From: Paracoccaceae bacterium
GTDB taxonomy: Bacteria > Pseudomonadota > Alphaproteobacteria > Rhodobacterales > Rhodobacteraceae
Direction: 5' to 3'
Length of the DNA: 45,200 bases
Assembly (NCBI GenBank): GCA_020832655.1
Contig: JAFIEF010000024.1
Span: 1 to 45,200 of the forward strand
A program made the translations under genes and the position numbers. Every line of letters starts with the position of its first letter. The first letter of the stretch is position 1. Shown here piece by piece: positions 33,451 to 42,034 of this stretch. The notes under the pieces were generated by a model. The model made no database searches. It saw only the letters and a program-made list of their open reading frames with translations, and was not told the DNA's origin.

Positions 33451-34740
33451 CTAGACCTGCACCGGCAGCACCGGCTGATCACCCACGCCGAAGACACGCT
33501 TGTAGCGCGCGATCTGCTCGGGCGGACCCATCGCCTTGGCGGGGTTGTCCGACAGCTTGACGGTGGGGCGCCCATTCGCCGCCGCTGCCTTGCACACCAG
33601 ACTGAAGGGCGCCAGCCCGTCATCGGGCGCGAAACCGCGGAAATCATTGGTCAGCAGCGTCCCCCAGCCGAAGCTCAGCTTCACCTGCCCTGCAAATCGC
33701 GCATGCAGCGCGCAGATCTGGTCCACATCCAGCCCATCGGAAAAGATGATCAGCTTGTCGCGCGGGTCTTGCCCGCGCGCGCGCCACCAGTCGATCACCT
33801 GCTCGCCCATCGCGAACGGGTCGCCCGAATCGATGCGCACGCCGGTCCAGCCATCCAGCCAGTCGGGTGCATGGGCCAGCAGCCCCGCCGTGCCGAATGT
33901 GTCGGGCAGGATGATGCGCAGATTGCCCGAATGCTCGGCCTGCCAGTCTTCCAGCACGCGGTAGGGGGCTTGCGCCAGCGCGGCATCATCCTCGGCCAGG
34001 GCAGCATAGACCATCGGCAGTTCATGCGCGTTGGTGCCAATCGCCTCGACCTCGCGGCGCATGGCGATCAGACAGTTCGAGGTGCCGACAAACCCCTCCC
34101 CCAGCCCTTCGATCATGGCCTGAACGCACCAGTCCTGCCACAGGAAGCTGTGACGCCGCCTTGTGCCGAAATCGGCAATCCGCACCCCCGAAAGCCCCTG
34201 AAGCGTCTTGATCTTGCCCCATAGCCGGGTCATCGCGCGGGCATAAAGCACCTGCAATTCAAACCGCTTCATCTGATCCAGCACCGCACGCGAGCGCAGC
34301 TCCATCAGCACGGCCAGCGCCGGGATTTCCCACAGCATCGCCTCGCACCAGCGCCCTTCAAAGGTCAGCTCATACTGATCGCCCACGCGCTCCAGATGAT
34401 AGGGCGGCAGGCGAAAGCCCTCGAACCATTTCATGAAATCGGGGCGGAACATCTGGCGCTTGCCATAGAATGTGTTGCCGCGCAGAAAGGTCGATTCGCC
34501 GCGCGACAGCGACAGGGCGCGGATATGGTCAAGCTGGGCGCGCAACTCGCCCTCATCAATCAGCTTTGCCAGCGGAACATCCTGCGCACGGTTGATCAGT
34601 TGAAACGTCACCCGCGTGTCGAAATGACTGGTAAAGACCGACTGGCACATCAGCAGCTTGTAGAAATCGGTATCGATCAGGGATCGCACGATCGGATCAA
34701 GCTTCCAGCGGTGGTTATAGACGCGTGTGGCAATATCCAT
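33451..34740 (-). CDS. pncB: Nicotinate phosphoribosyltransferase
   Basis: A 429-residue enzyme that joins nicotinate to phosphoribosyl pyrophosphate to form nicotinate mononucleotide in NAD salvage. SLIDTDFYKLLMCQSVF near the N-terminus, FGTRRRHSFLWQDW with the phosphorylated His region, the VRIDSGDPF motif and TNDFRG near the C-terminus are family signatures, and the length is right. The start at 34740 is chosen because the family begins close to the DTDFYK motif; AGAGG lies somewhat far upstream (about 12 bases). It follows pncA in the same direction, with a long hairpin between them. Confidence 0.93.
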   Translation of the reverse strand: MDIATRVYNHRWKLDPIVRSLIDTDFYKLLMCQSVFTSHFDTRVTFQLINRAQDVPLAKLIDEGELRAQLDHIRALSLSRGESTFLRGNTFYGKRQMFRPDFMKWFEGFRLPPYHLERVGDQYELTFEGRWCEAMLWEIPALAVLMELRSRAVLDQMKRFELQVLYARAMTRLWGKIKTLQGLSGVRIADFGTRRRHSFLWQDWCVQAMIEGLGEGFVGTSNCLIAMRREVEAIGTNAHELPMVYAALAEDDAALAQAPYRVLEDWQAEHSGNLRIILPDTFGTAGLLAHAPDWLDGWTGVRIDSGDPFAMGEQVIDWWRARGQDPRDKLIIFSDGLDVDQICALHARFAGQVKLSFGWGTLLTNDFRGFAPDDGLAPFSLVCKAAAANGRPTVKLSDNPAKAMGPPEQIARYKRVFGVGDQPVLPVQV

Positions 34741-34774
34741 CCGCCCGGACCTCTTCTCTCTATCTGTGCCCCAA

Positions 34775-34844
34775 GCCCGCGCCCCCGCTGGAACGGCGCG
34801 CAAGGGTGGGTGGGTGGGCGCGCCGTTCCAGCGGGGGCGCGGGC
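34775..34844. repeat. 26-base-pair perfect inverted repeat with G-quadruplex loop (element A)
   Basis: Bases 34775-34800 are the exact reverse complement of 34819-34844, a 26-base-pair stem containing CGCTGGAACGGCGCG. The 18-base loop is CAA followed by GGGTGGGTGGGTGGG (34804-34818), the ideal four-run parallel G-quadruplex motif with single-base loops. It lies between pncA, whose stop is at 34847, and pncB. No T-run is present. The G-rich strand is the template for pncA and pncB. Confidence 0.85.
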
Positions 34845-34846
34845 GC

Positions 34847-35443
34847 CTATATGATCACGACACCCGCATCGCGCATCGCCTGCATCTGCGCCGCCATCGA
34901 CCCGTCCAGATCGATGCCGCGGCATAATTCGCTCAGCACCCGCACCTCAAAGCCCAGCCGCACCGCATCCAGCGCCGACCAGGCCACGCAGAAATCCGTG
35001 GCCAGCCCGACAAGATCAAGCGCCGTCAGATCGCGGCTGCGCAGATAGCCCTCCAGCCCGGTGGGGGTGCGCTGGTCATTTTCGAAAAACGCCGAATAGC
35101 TGTCGATATCACGCCGAAACCCCTTGCGCAGGATCAGATCGGCGCGGGTGGTGTCCAGATCGGTGTGAAACGCCGCGCCGCTGCTGCCCTGCACGCAATG
35201 ATCGGGCCACAGCACTTGCCGCCCATAGGGCATGTCGACGCTGTCAAAAGGCGCGCGCCCCGGATGCTGGCTGGCAAAGCTCGAATGCCCCGCCGGGTGC
35301 CAGTCCTGCGTCACGATCACGGCCTCTGCCTCATGCATCCGCGCATTGATGCCAGGGGCGATCTGGTCGCCTTCGGCCACGGCCAGCGCGCCGCCGGGGC
35401 AGAAATCATTCTGCATATCGATGACGATCAAGGCGCGTGTCAT
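34847..35443 (-). CDS. pncA: Nicotinamidase
   Basis: A 198-residue amidase that converts nicotinamide to nicotinate, feeding pncB. The triad positions can be seen: Asp in VIDMQNDFCPGG (residue 9), Lys in LILRKGF and Cys in GLATDFCVAWSA; metal-binding Asp/His appear in TQDWHPAGHSSF. GGAGG stands before the ATG at 35443, and the family starts at this Met. It is the first gene of a pncA-pncB unit; both steps of nicotinamide-to-NaMN salvage are thus linked. Confidence 0.94.
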   Translation of the reverse strand: MTRALIVIDMQNDFCPGGALAVAEGDQIAPGINARMHEAEAVIVTQDWHPAGHSSFASQHPGRAPFDSVDMPYGRQVLWPDHCVQGSSGAAFHTDLDTTRADLILRKGFRRDIDSYSAFFENDQRTPTGLEGYLRSRDLTALDLVGLATDFCVAWSALDAVRLGFEVRVLSELCRGIDLDGSMAAQMQAMRDAGVVII

Positions 35444-35547
35444 GCCGCTCCTCCGTTGCTGCACGCATAAGGGCTAGGCCGCAAGGGCGCGCACGTCAAT
35501 GCCCGCGTGCTCTTGCGAAAGCGCCCCTCGCGCCCTAAACGAAGCCC

Positions 35548-36453
35548 ATGCTGACCGTTGCCGCACTCTATCATTTCACCCGATTCGATGACCCCGCCGC
35601 TTTGCGCGCACCCCTGCTGGCGCTGGCGCAGCGCCACGGGGTGAAAGGCTCGCTGCTGCTGGCGCGCGAAGGCATCAACGGCACCATCGCCGGCAGCCGC
35701 GCGGGCATTGACGCGGTGCTGGCGCATATCCGCACCCTGCCCGGCTGCGCCGATCTGGACTGGAAGGAAAGCCCTGCCCCCGAAATGCCCTTTGGCCGCA
35801 TGAAGGTGCGCCTGAAACGCGAGATCGTGACAATGGGCCAGCCCGATATCGATCCGCGCGCGCAGGTGGGCCATTATGTCGCCCCCGCCGACTGGAACGC
35901 GTTGATCAGCGCCCCCGATGTCGCGGTGATCGACACGCGCAATGATTATGAGATTGCCATCGGCACATTCCAGGGCGCAATCGACCCCGGCACGCGCAGC
36001 TTTCGCGAATTTCCGCAATGGTGGCAGGAAAACCGCCACCGCTTTCACAACAAGCGCATCGCGATGTTCTGCACTGGCGGCATACGCTGCGAAAAATCAA
36101 CCAATTACCTGCTGGGTCAGGGGGTAGAGGATGTCTATCACCTCAAAGGCGGCATCCTGAAATATCTTGAAGAAGTGCCGCATGATCAAAGCCTGTGGCA
36201 CGGGGCGTGCTTCGTGTTCGATCAGCGCGTTTCCGTGGAACACGGGCTGAAACCGGGGCCGCATGTGATGTGCCATGCCTGCCGCCGCCCGCTCTGGCCC
36301 GAAGACAAGACGCGCGCGGAATATGAAGAAGGCGTGCAATGCCATCATTGCGTCGATGAATTCACGCCAGAGCGCCGCGCCGCCTTTCGCGAACGCCAGC
36401 GCCAGATCGCACTGGCCGAAGCCCGCGGCACCCGCCATCTGGGCGCAAGCTGA
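35548..36453 (+). CDS. trhO: tRNA uridine(34) hydroxylase, rhodanese-like
   Basis: A 301-residue protein of the YceA/TrhO family, which hydroxylates uridine 34 of some tRNAs to form ho5U. An N-terminal ferredoxin-like domain ([20 protein letters not shown]) is followed by a rhodanese domain with the active-site loop [11 protein letters not shown] (Cys near residue 180) and [10 protein letters not shown], then a zinc-binding-like C-terminus with CHACRRP and CHHC. This arrangement is diagnostic. Divergent from pncA across a short gap. No strong ribosome-binding site is visible before the ATG at 35548. Confidence 0.93.
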   Translation: MLTVAALYHFTRFDDPAALRAPLLALAQRHGVKGSLLLAREGINGTIAGSRAGIDAVLAHIRTLPGCADLDWKESPAPEMPFGRMKVRLKREIVTMGQPDIDPRAQVGHYVAPADWNALISAPDVAVIDTRNDYEIAIGTFQGAIDPGTRSFREFPQWWQENRHRFHNKRIAMFCTGGIRCEKSTNYLLGQGVEDVYHLKGGILKYLEEVPHDQSLWHGACFVFDQRVSVEHGLKPGPHVMCHACRRPLWPEDKTRAEYEEGVQCHHCVDEFTPERRAAFRERQRQIALAEARGTRHLGAS

Positions 36454-36522
36454 CAGGGGCGCGGGCGGGCGGCGCGTGATTTTGCCGCTTGAGCGCGCCG
36501 CTGGCCCAATCGCGCCCTGATA

Positions 36523-36582
36523 GCAAAATTTTGCAAGGACATCGGCGGCTTGACCGGCTAGGCTGGCCGATATTGGCAATAT
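36523..36582. promoter_or_regulatory. Two palindromes in front of the AsmA gene
   Basis: GCAAAATTTTGC (36523-36534) is a perfect 12-base palindrome. ATATTG-G-CAATAT (36570-36582) is a perfect inverted repeat with a one-base centre. They lie 72 and 24 bases before the AsmA start; TTGACC at 36550 between them could be a -35 box. These look like operator sites, but no -10 box at normal spacing is evident. Confidence 0.4.
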
Positions 36583-36605
36583 GGAAATCAGGGTTGGGTG
36601 TGGTG

Positions 36606-38612
36606 ATGCGATTGATCAAGGCGCTTGTGGCTGTGGTGTCGGGGCTGGCCCTGCTGGTGATCCTTGCGCTGTTTCTGATCCCCACCCAGCGCATTGCCCA
36701 GATCGCCGCGCAACAGTTTGAGGCCGCCACCGGGCGCAGCCTGACCATTGCCGGCGATGTCAGCCCCAGCTTCTACCCGGTGATCGGGGCCAGCGCCGAA
36801 CAGATCAGCATCAGCAATGCGCCCTGGGCCGGGGATGACCCGCTTCTGCACGCCGCGCGCATGGAGGTCGGGCTTGATCTGGCCGCGCTGATCCGCGGCG
36901 ATATCCAGATCGAGCGGGTAATCCTGCAAGCGCCGACGCTGGATCTGCGCCGCAATGCGCAAGGTCAGGGCAATTGGGAATTCGACCGCGCCCGCGCAGC
37001 AACCGCCAGCCCTGCCCCGGATCAGGGCACGCCACCGGATACACCCGCGCGCCAGGTCTCGCTGGCGCTGGCGCAGATCGAAAATGGCCGCCTGCGCTTT
37101 CGCGATGATGGCGCGCAGACCGATCTGACGCTGGACGCGCTGGCAGCCGAGTTGCGCCTGCCCGCGCTGGCTGGCCCCGCCACGCTGTCGGGCACGGCGC
37201 GCATCAATGGCCAGCCGCTGGCGCTGTCGGCGCAGGTGGCGAATGCGCAAGGCTTCCTGTCGGGCGCCGTCACCGCGCTGACGCTGGAGGGCCGGATTGC
37301 CGGGGCGGAATTTGCCTTTGACGGCCGCGCCGGTCTGGAAAACCTGACCGCCGAAGGCCGCGCCCGCGCCGATATCCCCGCGCTTCGCCCGCTGATGCAG
37401 GCGCTTGGCACATCTGGCGACGAACTGGACGCGATCTATCTGCCGCTGGGCTTTCAGGGACAGGTGACACGCACGGGCGATGGCGCGCTTTACGCCCGCG
37501 AAGCCAGCCTGCGCGCCGGGGGGCTGCGGCTGAACGGGGCCGCGGATCTGACCCAAGGCAGCGCGCGCCCCATGCTGCGCGGGCAGTTTTCCGGCGATGT
37601 GATCGATCTGCGCAGCGCCAATGGCAGCAGCGGGGCCGGGGCGGCGGGGGCTGGCAGCACCGGGCCACAAGGCTGGCCGCGCGAACGCATCGATGCCGAC
37701 GCGCTGGGGCTGGTCGATGCCGATATCGGCCTGACGCTGGCCGGGGTGCGAATGGATGGCGTGACCCTGGGCGCAACCCGGCTGGGCGTCAGCATCGACA
37801 ATGCCCGCGCGGTGGTCGATATCCAGGATGCCGCACTGTTCGGCGGCAGGCTTTCGGGGCAATTCGTGGCCAATAACCGAGCGGGCCTGTCGGTACGCGC
37901 CGATCTGCGCGCGCGCAATATCGCGCTGCTGCCGCTGCTGACCGAACTTGCCGATTACCGCCGCCTGCAAGGCAATGCCAATATCGACATCAATCTCTTA
38001 GGTGTAGGCAATTCGGTTCATGCGATCATGAACAGCCTGCGCGGCGATGGCGCGATCCGTTTCGATCAGGGCGAAATCATCGGCCTCGATCTGGCGGGCA
38101 TGCTGCGCAATCTTGACCTCTCTTATATGGGCGAGGGCACGCGCACCGTCTATGACAGCATCACCGGCAGTTTCGCAGTGCAGGACGGCGTTTTGCGCAA
38201 TGACGATCTGCGCCTGACCGCGTCGCGGCTGTCGGTGACAGGGCGCGGCAACGTGGGCATCGGCGCGCGCAACCTAGATTACCGCATCGTTCCTGTGGCG
38301 CTGCGCGGCGCGGATGAAGAATTGCTGCGCGTGCCGCTGATGATCACCGGCCCCTGGGAAGAACCCCGCTTCCGGCTGGATATGGAAGCGCTGGCGCGCG
38401 AACAGCTGCGCATCGAACAGGAACGGCTCGAAGACATCGCCCGCGAGGAAGCCCAGCGCCTCGAAGAACGCGCGCGGCGCGAAGCCGCCGACCGGCTGGA
38501 ACGCGAATTGGGCGTCGAACGCGAAGAGGGTGAACGCATCGAGGACACGCTGCGCCGCGGGGTCGAAGAAGAGCTGGGCCGCCGATTGCGCGGCTTTCTG
38601 GGCGGGGATTGA
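36606..38612 (+). CDS. AsmA family protein
   Basis: A 668-residue envelope protein. An N-terminal membrane anchor (residues about 4-24, VAVVSGLALLVILALFLI) precedes a long periplasmic region of beta-rich repeats with the usual AsmA start (QFEAATGRSLTIAGDVSPSFYPVIGASAEQISISNAPWA). The conserved AsmA C-terminal region follows (NANIDINLLGVGNSVHAIMNSLRGDGAIRFDQGEIIGLDLAGMLR, about 455-500), then a charged coiled-coil tail rich in Glu and Arg (about 590-668). Family members bridge the periplasm and are thought to move phospholipids to the outer membrane. The ATG at 36606 places the anchor at the N-terminus; an upstream extension has no support. It is preceded by two palindromes. Confidence 0.9.
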   Translation: MRLIKALVAVVSGLALLVILALFLIPTQRIAQIAAQQFEAATGRSLTIAGDVSPSFYPVIGASAEQISISNAPWAGDDPLLHAARMEVGLDLAALIRGDIQIERVILQAPTLDLRRNAQGQGNWEFDRARAATASPAPDQGTPPDTPARQVSLALAQIENGRLRFRDDGAQTDLTLDALAAELRLPALAGPATLSGTARINGQPLALSAQVANAQGFLSGAVTALTLEGRIAGAEFAFDGRAGLENLTAEGRARADIPALRPLMQALGTSGDELDAIYLPLGFQGQVTRTGDGALYAREASLRAGGLRLNGAADLTQGSARPMLRGQFSGDVIDLRSANGSSGAGAAGAGSTGPQGWPRERIDADALGLVDADIGLTLAGVRMDGVTLGATRLGVSIDNARAVVDIQDAALFGGRLSGQFVANNRAGLSVRADLRARNIALLPLLTELADYRRLQGNANIDINLLGVGNSVHAIMNSLRGDGAIRFDQGEIIGLDLAGMLRNLDLSYMGEGTRTVYDSITGSFAVQDGVLRNDDLRLTASRLSVTGRGNVGIGARNLDYRIVPVALRGADEELLRVPLMITGPWEEPRFRLDMEALAREQLRIEQERLEDIAREEAQRLEERARREAADRLERELGVEREEGERIEDTLRRGVEEELGRRLRGFLGGD

Positions 38613-38742
38613 GAGGCACGCCTGCGCGCGCCGCAGAGCCGCCCGACCGCCCCCAGGGGCAGGCACGCCTCATGCTTCGGCACCCTTGCCAAGGTCATCC
38701 CTGATCAGCTTGCGCCAGATGAAACCTTTCCTCCGCCCTGAC

Positions 38743-38774
38743 TTCATCTTGCCAGAAATACTCTCGCCGAAGGC
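38743..38774 (+). repeat. Rhodobacterales-type intergenic repeat, copy 2
   Basis: Reads TTCATCTTGCCAGAAATACT then CTCGCCGAAGGC; nearly identical to 44148-44179 and related to 44333-44364 and 20199-20230. It is preceded 17 bases upstream by CAGCTTGCGCCAGATGAAAC (38706-38725), which also precedes the copy at 44333, so the two form a longer composite repeat of about 70 bases. Confidence 0.7.
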
Positions 38775-38785
38775 AGGGCAAGGGC

Positions 38786-38836
38786 GATGCAGGCAGGGCG
38801 TGCAGGGGCGGGCGGGTGGGCACGGCCTGCGGGCGC
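38786..38836. repeat. Degenerate hairpin with G-quadruplex motif (element C)
   Basis: The G-quadruplex motif GGGGCGGGCGGGTGGG (38805-38820) is flanked by imperfect arms (GCAGGC and GTG left; CAC and GCCTGC right). The stretch GCGTGCAGGGGCGGGCGG and the following GCGGGCGCTTCT are shared with element B at 41417. It lies in the 284-base gap between the AsmA and UbiH-type genes, both plus-strand, so here the transcript itself would carry the G-rich motif. Confidence 0.6.
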
Positions 38837-38896
38837 TTCTCCTCTTTGGCGCAATGACGCATGGACAAGTGCTGTAATCGTGGCATATCTGAACCC

Positions 38897-40123
38897 ATGA
38901 CGCAGGATGCAGATATCATCATTGTGGGCGGCGGGCTGAACGGCCCGGTGCTGGGCCTGGCCTTGGCGCAGGGCGGGTTGCGGGTGGTGGTGGTCGATGC
39001 CCTGGCGCGCGCGCCGCGCGAAGCCGACAGCTTCGATGGCCGCGCCTATGCGCTGGCGCTTGCCTCGGTGCGGGTGCTGGCGGGCGTCGGGTTATGGGCC
39101 GATATCGCCGATGACGCGCAGCCCATCCTTGAAATCAAGGCCAGCGATGGCCGCCCCGGCGAAGGCGCCGCGCCGTTTTTTCTGCATTTCGATCATGCCG
39201 AGATCGAGGAAGGCCCGATGGGCCATATGCTCGAAGACCGCTATCTGCGCCGCGCGCTGCTGCACGCAATGGACGCCAGCCCCGGTATCACCCAGATTTC
39301 AGGCGATGCGGTGGTCGCGCAGGATGTGGATGACACCGGCATCAGCGTGACGCTGGCCAGCGGCACGCGCTTGCGCGCGCGCCTTCTGGCAGGCTGTGAC
39401 GGGCGCGACAGCCCCACCGCGCAGCGCGCGGGCATTGCCCGCAGCGGCTGGGAATATGGCCAGACCGGGCTGGTCTGCGCGGTGGCGCATGCGCTGCCCC
39501 ATCATGGCTGCGCGCATCAGTTCTTCATGCCCTCCGGCCCGCTGGCGATCTTGCCGCTTCCCGGCAACCGCTCCAGCATTGTCTGGAGCGAGCGGACCGA
39601 GGAGGCCGCGCGCATCCACGCCCTTGATGACGCCGCCTATCTGGACAAGTTGCGCCCCCGTTTTGGCGATTTTCTGGGGCCGATCACGCTTGAAGGCAAG
39701 CGCTTCGCCTATCCGCTGCGGCTGACACTTGCCAACAGCTTCATCGGTCCCCGGCTGGTGCTGGTGGGCGACGCCGCGCATGGCATGCACCCGATTGCCG
39801 GGCAGGGCTTCAATTTCGGGCTGCGCGATATCGCCGCGCTGGCGGAAGTTCTGATTCATTCCGCCCGGCGCGGCGAGGATATCGCCAGCCCGCTGGTGCT
39901 GGCGCGCTATCAGCAATGGCGCCGCTTCGACACAATGATGATGGCCGTGGGCACCGACAGCGTGAACCGGCTCTTTTCCAATGATAATTCCGCGCTGCGG
40001 CTGATCCGCGATCTGGGCATGGGGGTGGTCTCGGCGCTGCCCGCACTGCGCCGCGCCTGTATTCGTGAAGCCGCGGGGCTGAGCGGCGATCTGCCCCGGC
40101 TGATGCGCGGCCTGCCGATCTGA
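38897..40123 (+). CDS. UbiH/UbiF/COQ6-family FAD monooxygenase
   Basis: A 408-residue flavoprotein that probably hydroxylates the ring of a ubiquinone precursor. FAD-binding motifs: IIIVGGGLNGPVLGLALA (residues about 7-24), the DGRDS segment (residues about 170-175) and LVGDAAHGMHPIAGQGFNFGLRD (about 290-312), the last being the UbiH family signature. ATG at 38897 is at the correct distance before the first motif. Which ring position it hydroxylates cannot be decided from the sequence. It converges with the aminotransferase; stops are only 6 bases apart. Confidence 0.9.
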   Translation: MTQDADIIIVGGGLNGPVLGLALAQGGLRVVVVDALARAPREADSFDGRAYALALASVRVLAGVGLWADIADDAQPILEIKASDGRPGEGAAPFFLHFDHAEIEEGPMGHMLEDRYLRRALLHAMDASPGITQISGDAVVAQDVDDTGISVTLASGTRLRARLLAGCDGRDSPTAQRAGIARSGWEYGQTGLVCAVAHALPHHGCAHQFFMPSGPLAILPLPGNRSSIVWSERTEEAARIHALDDAAYLDKLRPRFGDFLGPITLEGKRFAYPLRLTLANSFIGPRLVLVGDAAHGMHPIAGQGFNFGLRDIAALAEVLIHSARRGEDIASPLVLARYQQWRRFDTMMMAVGTDSVNRLFSNDNSALRLIRDLGMGVVSALPALRRACIREAAGLSGDLPRLMRGLPI

Positions 40124-40129
40124 ATTGCG

Positions 40130-41308
40130 CTACACCGTCTTCGCAATCGCTTCGGCCAGAACCGCCACGGTCTGGTCATTCAGCCCGGCCATATTCACCC
40201 GCCCGTCCCCCAGCATATAGATGCCATGATCGGCGCGCAGCCGTTCGATCTGCGTTCCGGGCAAGGGCAGCAGCGAAAACATGCCCCGCTGCGCGGCGAT
40301 GAAGCCGAACCGGTCGGTGCCCAGCGCTGCGCGCAGCGCGCGGGCCAGATCGGCGCGGTTCTGCACCACGCGCCGGCGCATCGCCTCCAGCTCGGCCTGC
40401 CAGTTATGGCGCAGCGCCGGGTCGTTCAGAATGGTGCTGACCACGCGCCCGCCATGATCGGGCGGGAAGGCAAAGCTCTTGCGGTTCAGCCCGGCCAGAT
40501 TGGCCGCCATGATGTCGCGCCTTGCCTCTGGCGTGATCGTCATCGCCAGCCCCACCCGGTCGCGGTAAAGGCCGAAATTCTTCGAACAACTGGCCGCAAC
40601 CAGAATTTCGGGCAGCCGCGCGGCCAGATGGCGCAAGCCCCCCGCATCCGCGTCCAGCCCCTCGCCCAGCCCCTGATAGGCCATGTCGATGAAGGGCACC
40701 GCGCCCGCGCGCTCCAGCATTCCCGCCAGTTCGGCCCAGTCGCCCTCGGCCAGGTCAACCCCGGTGGGGTTGTGGCAGCAGCCATGCAGCAACACCACAT
40801 CGCCCGCCCCCGCCTGCCCCAGATCGGCGAACAGCCCCGCGCGGTCAAGCGCGCCGCTCTCGGCCTCCAGATAGCGATATTGCCGCATCTCCAGCCCCGC
40901 AGCCGCAATCAGCGGCGCATGGTTGGGCCAGGTCTGGGCGCTGACCCAGATCACGGCATCCGGGCGCGCCAGCCGGATCAATTCGCAGATCTGGCGCACC
41001 GCCGCCGTGCCGCCCGGCGTGCCCACTGCCGCCACCCGCCCCGAAGGCACCGCACCACCCAGCAGCAGCCGTTCCATCACCTCCAGAAAGGCGCTGTCAC
41101 CGGCCAGCGACAGATAGCTCTTGCTGTTCTGGGTCTCGATGATATGCGCCTCGGCCTGCTTGACGGCCTGCATCACCGGGGTGCGGCCCGCCGCATCGCG
41201 ATAGACCCCCACGCCAAGGTCGATCTTGCCCATGCGCGGATCCGCGGCATAGGCCTGCATCAGGGCAATAATGCCATCGGGCCGGGGTTTGGGCAGGGTT
41301 TCGAACAT
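40130..41308 (-). CDS. Aromatic-amino-acid/aspartate aminotransferase (class I)
   Basis: A 392-residue PLP enzyme of the aspartate/aromatic aminotransferase branch. Features: KIDLGVGVYRD at the N-terminus, LHGCCHNPTGVD in the cofactor site, MAYQGLGEG and SCSKNFGLYRDRVG with the PLP lysine (residue about 243). It would move the amino group between aspartate or an aromatic amino acid and 2-oxoglutarate. If it accepts tyrosine, it would supply 4-hydroxyphenylpyruvate upstream of the homogentisate genes at 17-24 kb, but the two loci are 18 kb apart, so this is only a possible link. Substrate cannot be fixed by eye. Confidence 0.9.
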   Translation of the reverse strand: MFETLPKPRPDGIIALMQAYAADPRMGKIDLGVGVYRDAAGRTPVMQAVKQAEAHIIETQNSKSYLSLAGDSAFLEVMERLLLGGAVPSGRVAAVGTPGGTAAVRQICELIRLARPDAVIWVSAQTWPNHAPLIAAAGLEMRQYRYLEAESGALDRAGLFADLGQAGAGDVVLLHGCCHNPTGVDLAEGDWAELAGMLERAGAVPFIDMAYQGLGEGLDADAGGLRHLAARLPEILVAASCSKNFGLYRDRVGLAMTITPEARRDIMAANLAGLNRKSFAFPPDHGGRVVSTILNDPALRHNWQAELEAMRRRVVQNRADLARALRAALGTDRFGFIAAQRGMFSLLPLPGTQIERLRADHGIYMLGDGRVNMAGLNDQTVAVLAEAIAKTV

Positions 41309-41363
41309 CGGATTTACCGCCTTGTTGTGTCGTTTATGTCATCTGATCAGAATCACGCGCGCG

Positions 41364-41391
41364 CCTGCATGTGAAACCCTGCATGTGAAAC
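41364..41391. repeat. Two perfect tandem copies of a 14-base unit
   Basis: CCTGCATGTGAAAC at 41364-41377 is directly repeated at 41378-41391, upstream of the aminotransferase gene and just before element B. GCATGTG-type units could be protein-binding sites, or the repeat may be a replication slip. Confidence 0.7.
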
Positions 41392-41394
41392 CCC

Positions 41395-41466
41395 GGCCCG
41401 CTGCGCGCAGCGGGCCGCGCCCGCAAGGCGTGCAGGGGCGGGCGGGTGGGTGCGCCTTGCGGGCGC
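41395..41466. repeat. Palindrome plus G-quadruplex hairpin (element B)
   Basis: Stem I is a perfect 22-base palindrome (41395-41416) with half-site GGCCCGCTGCG. It abuts stem II, GCGCCCGCAAGGCG (41417-41430) pairing perfectly with CGCCTTGCGGGCGC (41453-41466). The 22-base loop of stem II contains GGGGCGGGCGGGTGGG (41435-41450). It ends 7 bases before the stop of the GNAT gene. The same two-stem layout occurs in element D at 44511. Confidence 0.85.
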
Positions 41467-41473
41467 TTCTGCC

Positions 41474-42034
41474 CTAGCACGGGGCCGCCTGCCAGTCGCG
41501 CGCCAGCACGCGGCGGCGCTTTTCCTGCCCCACCGGCACGAAACCCTGTTGCTGATACTTGATCAGCGCGCGCGGATGATCCAGCGTGCAGGTATTGACG
41601 CCCATCTTCTGCACCCCCTCGCGCGCCCAGCCGGTCAGGATCGCCGTGCGCAGCATCCATGTGCCCAGCCCGCGCCCCACCATCTCCGGCACCAGCCCGA
41701 ACAGATCCAGCTCGCACTGCCCCGGCATCCGCCAGTCAAGGATGAAGAACCCCTGCGGCCAGCCCTGATTGATCAGCGAATAAAGTGCCACATCAGAATC
41801 GGACAGCCACGCTGCCAGATCATCATCCGCGCGGGCGTGCAGATCGGTCCAGGCATAATCACGCCCCACCGCATCATAAAGCGCGCGGAAATACCACACT
41901 GGCGGCGCCTCTGCCCTGATCAGCGCACCGCTCAGCCCCGTCGGGCTGTGCGGCCAGTCATAGCCGGGGTGTTCGGTCATTTCCAGAAAGGTGACCGTAT
42001 AGCTGACGCTTGCCCCTGCACTGTGCCGTGTCAT
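41474..42034 (-). CDS. GNAT family N-acetyltransferase
   Basis: A 186-residue protein with the acetyl-CoA-binding region LDLFGLVPEMVGRGLGTWMLRTAI (residues about 112-135; the V-P-E-M-V-G-R-G-L-G pattern is the R/QxxGxG/A-like motif) and a C-terminal HPRALIKYQQQGFVPV segment typical of the fold. The acceptor of the acetyl group is unknown. Start: ATG at 42034 overlaps the stop of the sulfurtransferase gene (ATGA), giving a two-gene unit; an upstream in-frame ATG would lie deep in sseA. Confidence 0.88.
   Translation of the reverse strand: MTRHSAGASVSYTVTFLEMTEHPGYDWPHSPTGLSGALIRAEAPPVWYFRALYDAVGRDYAWTDLHARADDDLAAWLSDSDVALYSLINQGWPQGFFILDWRMPGQCELDLFGLVPEMVGRGLGTWMLRTAILTGWAREGVQKMGVNTCTLDHPRALIKYQQQGFVPVGQEKRRRVLARDWQAAPC

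Noticed and set aside
34775-34844. Ordinary rho-independent terminator after pncA
   Set aside because: No T-run follows on either strand and the stem and loop are far longer and more ordered than in the true terminators found at 27043 and 32996.
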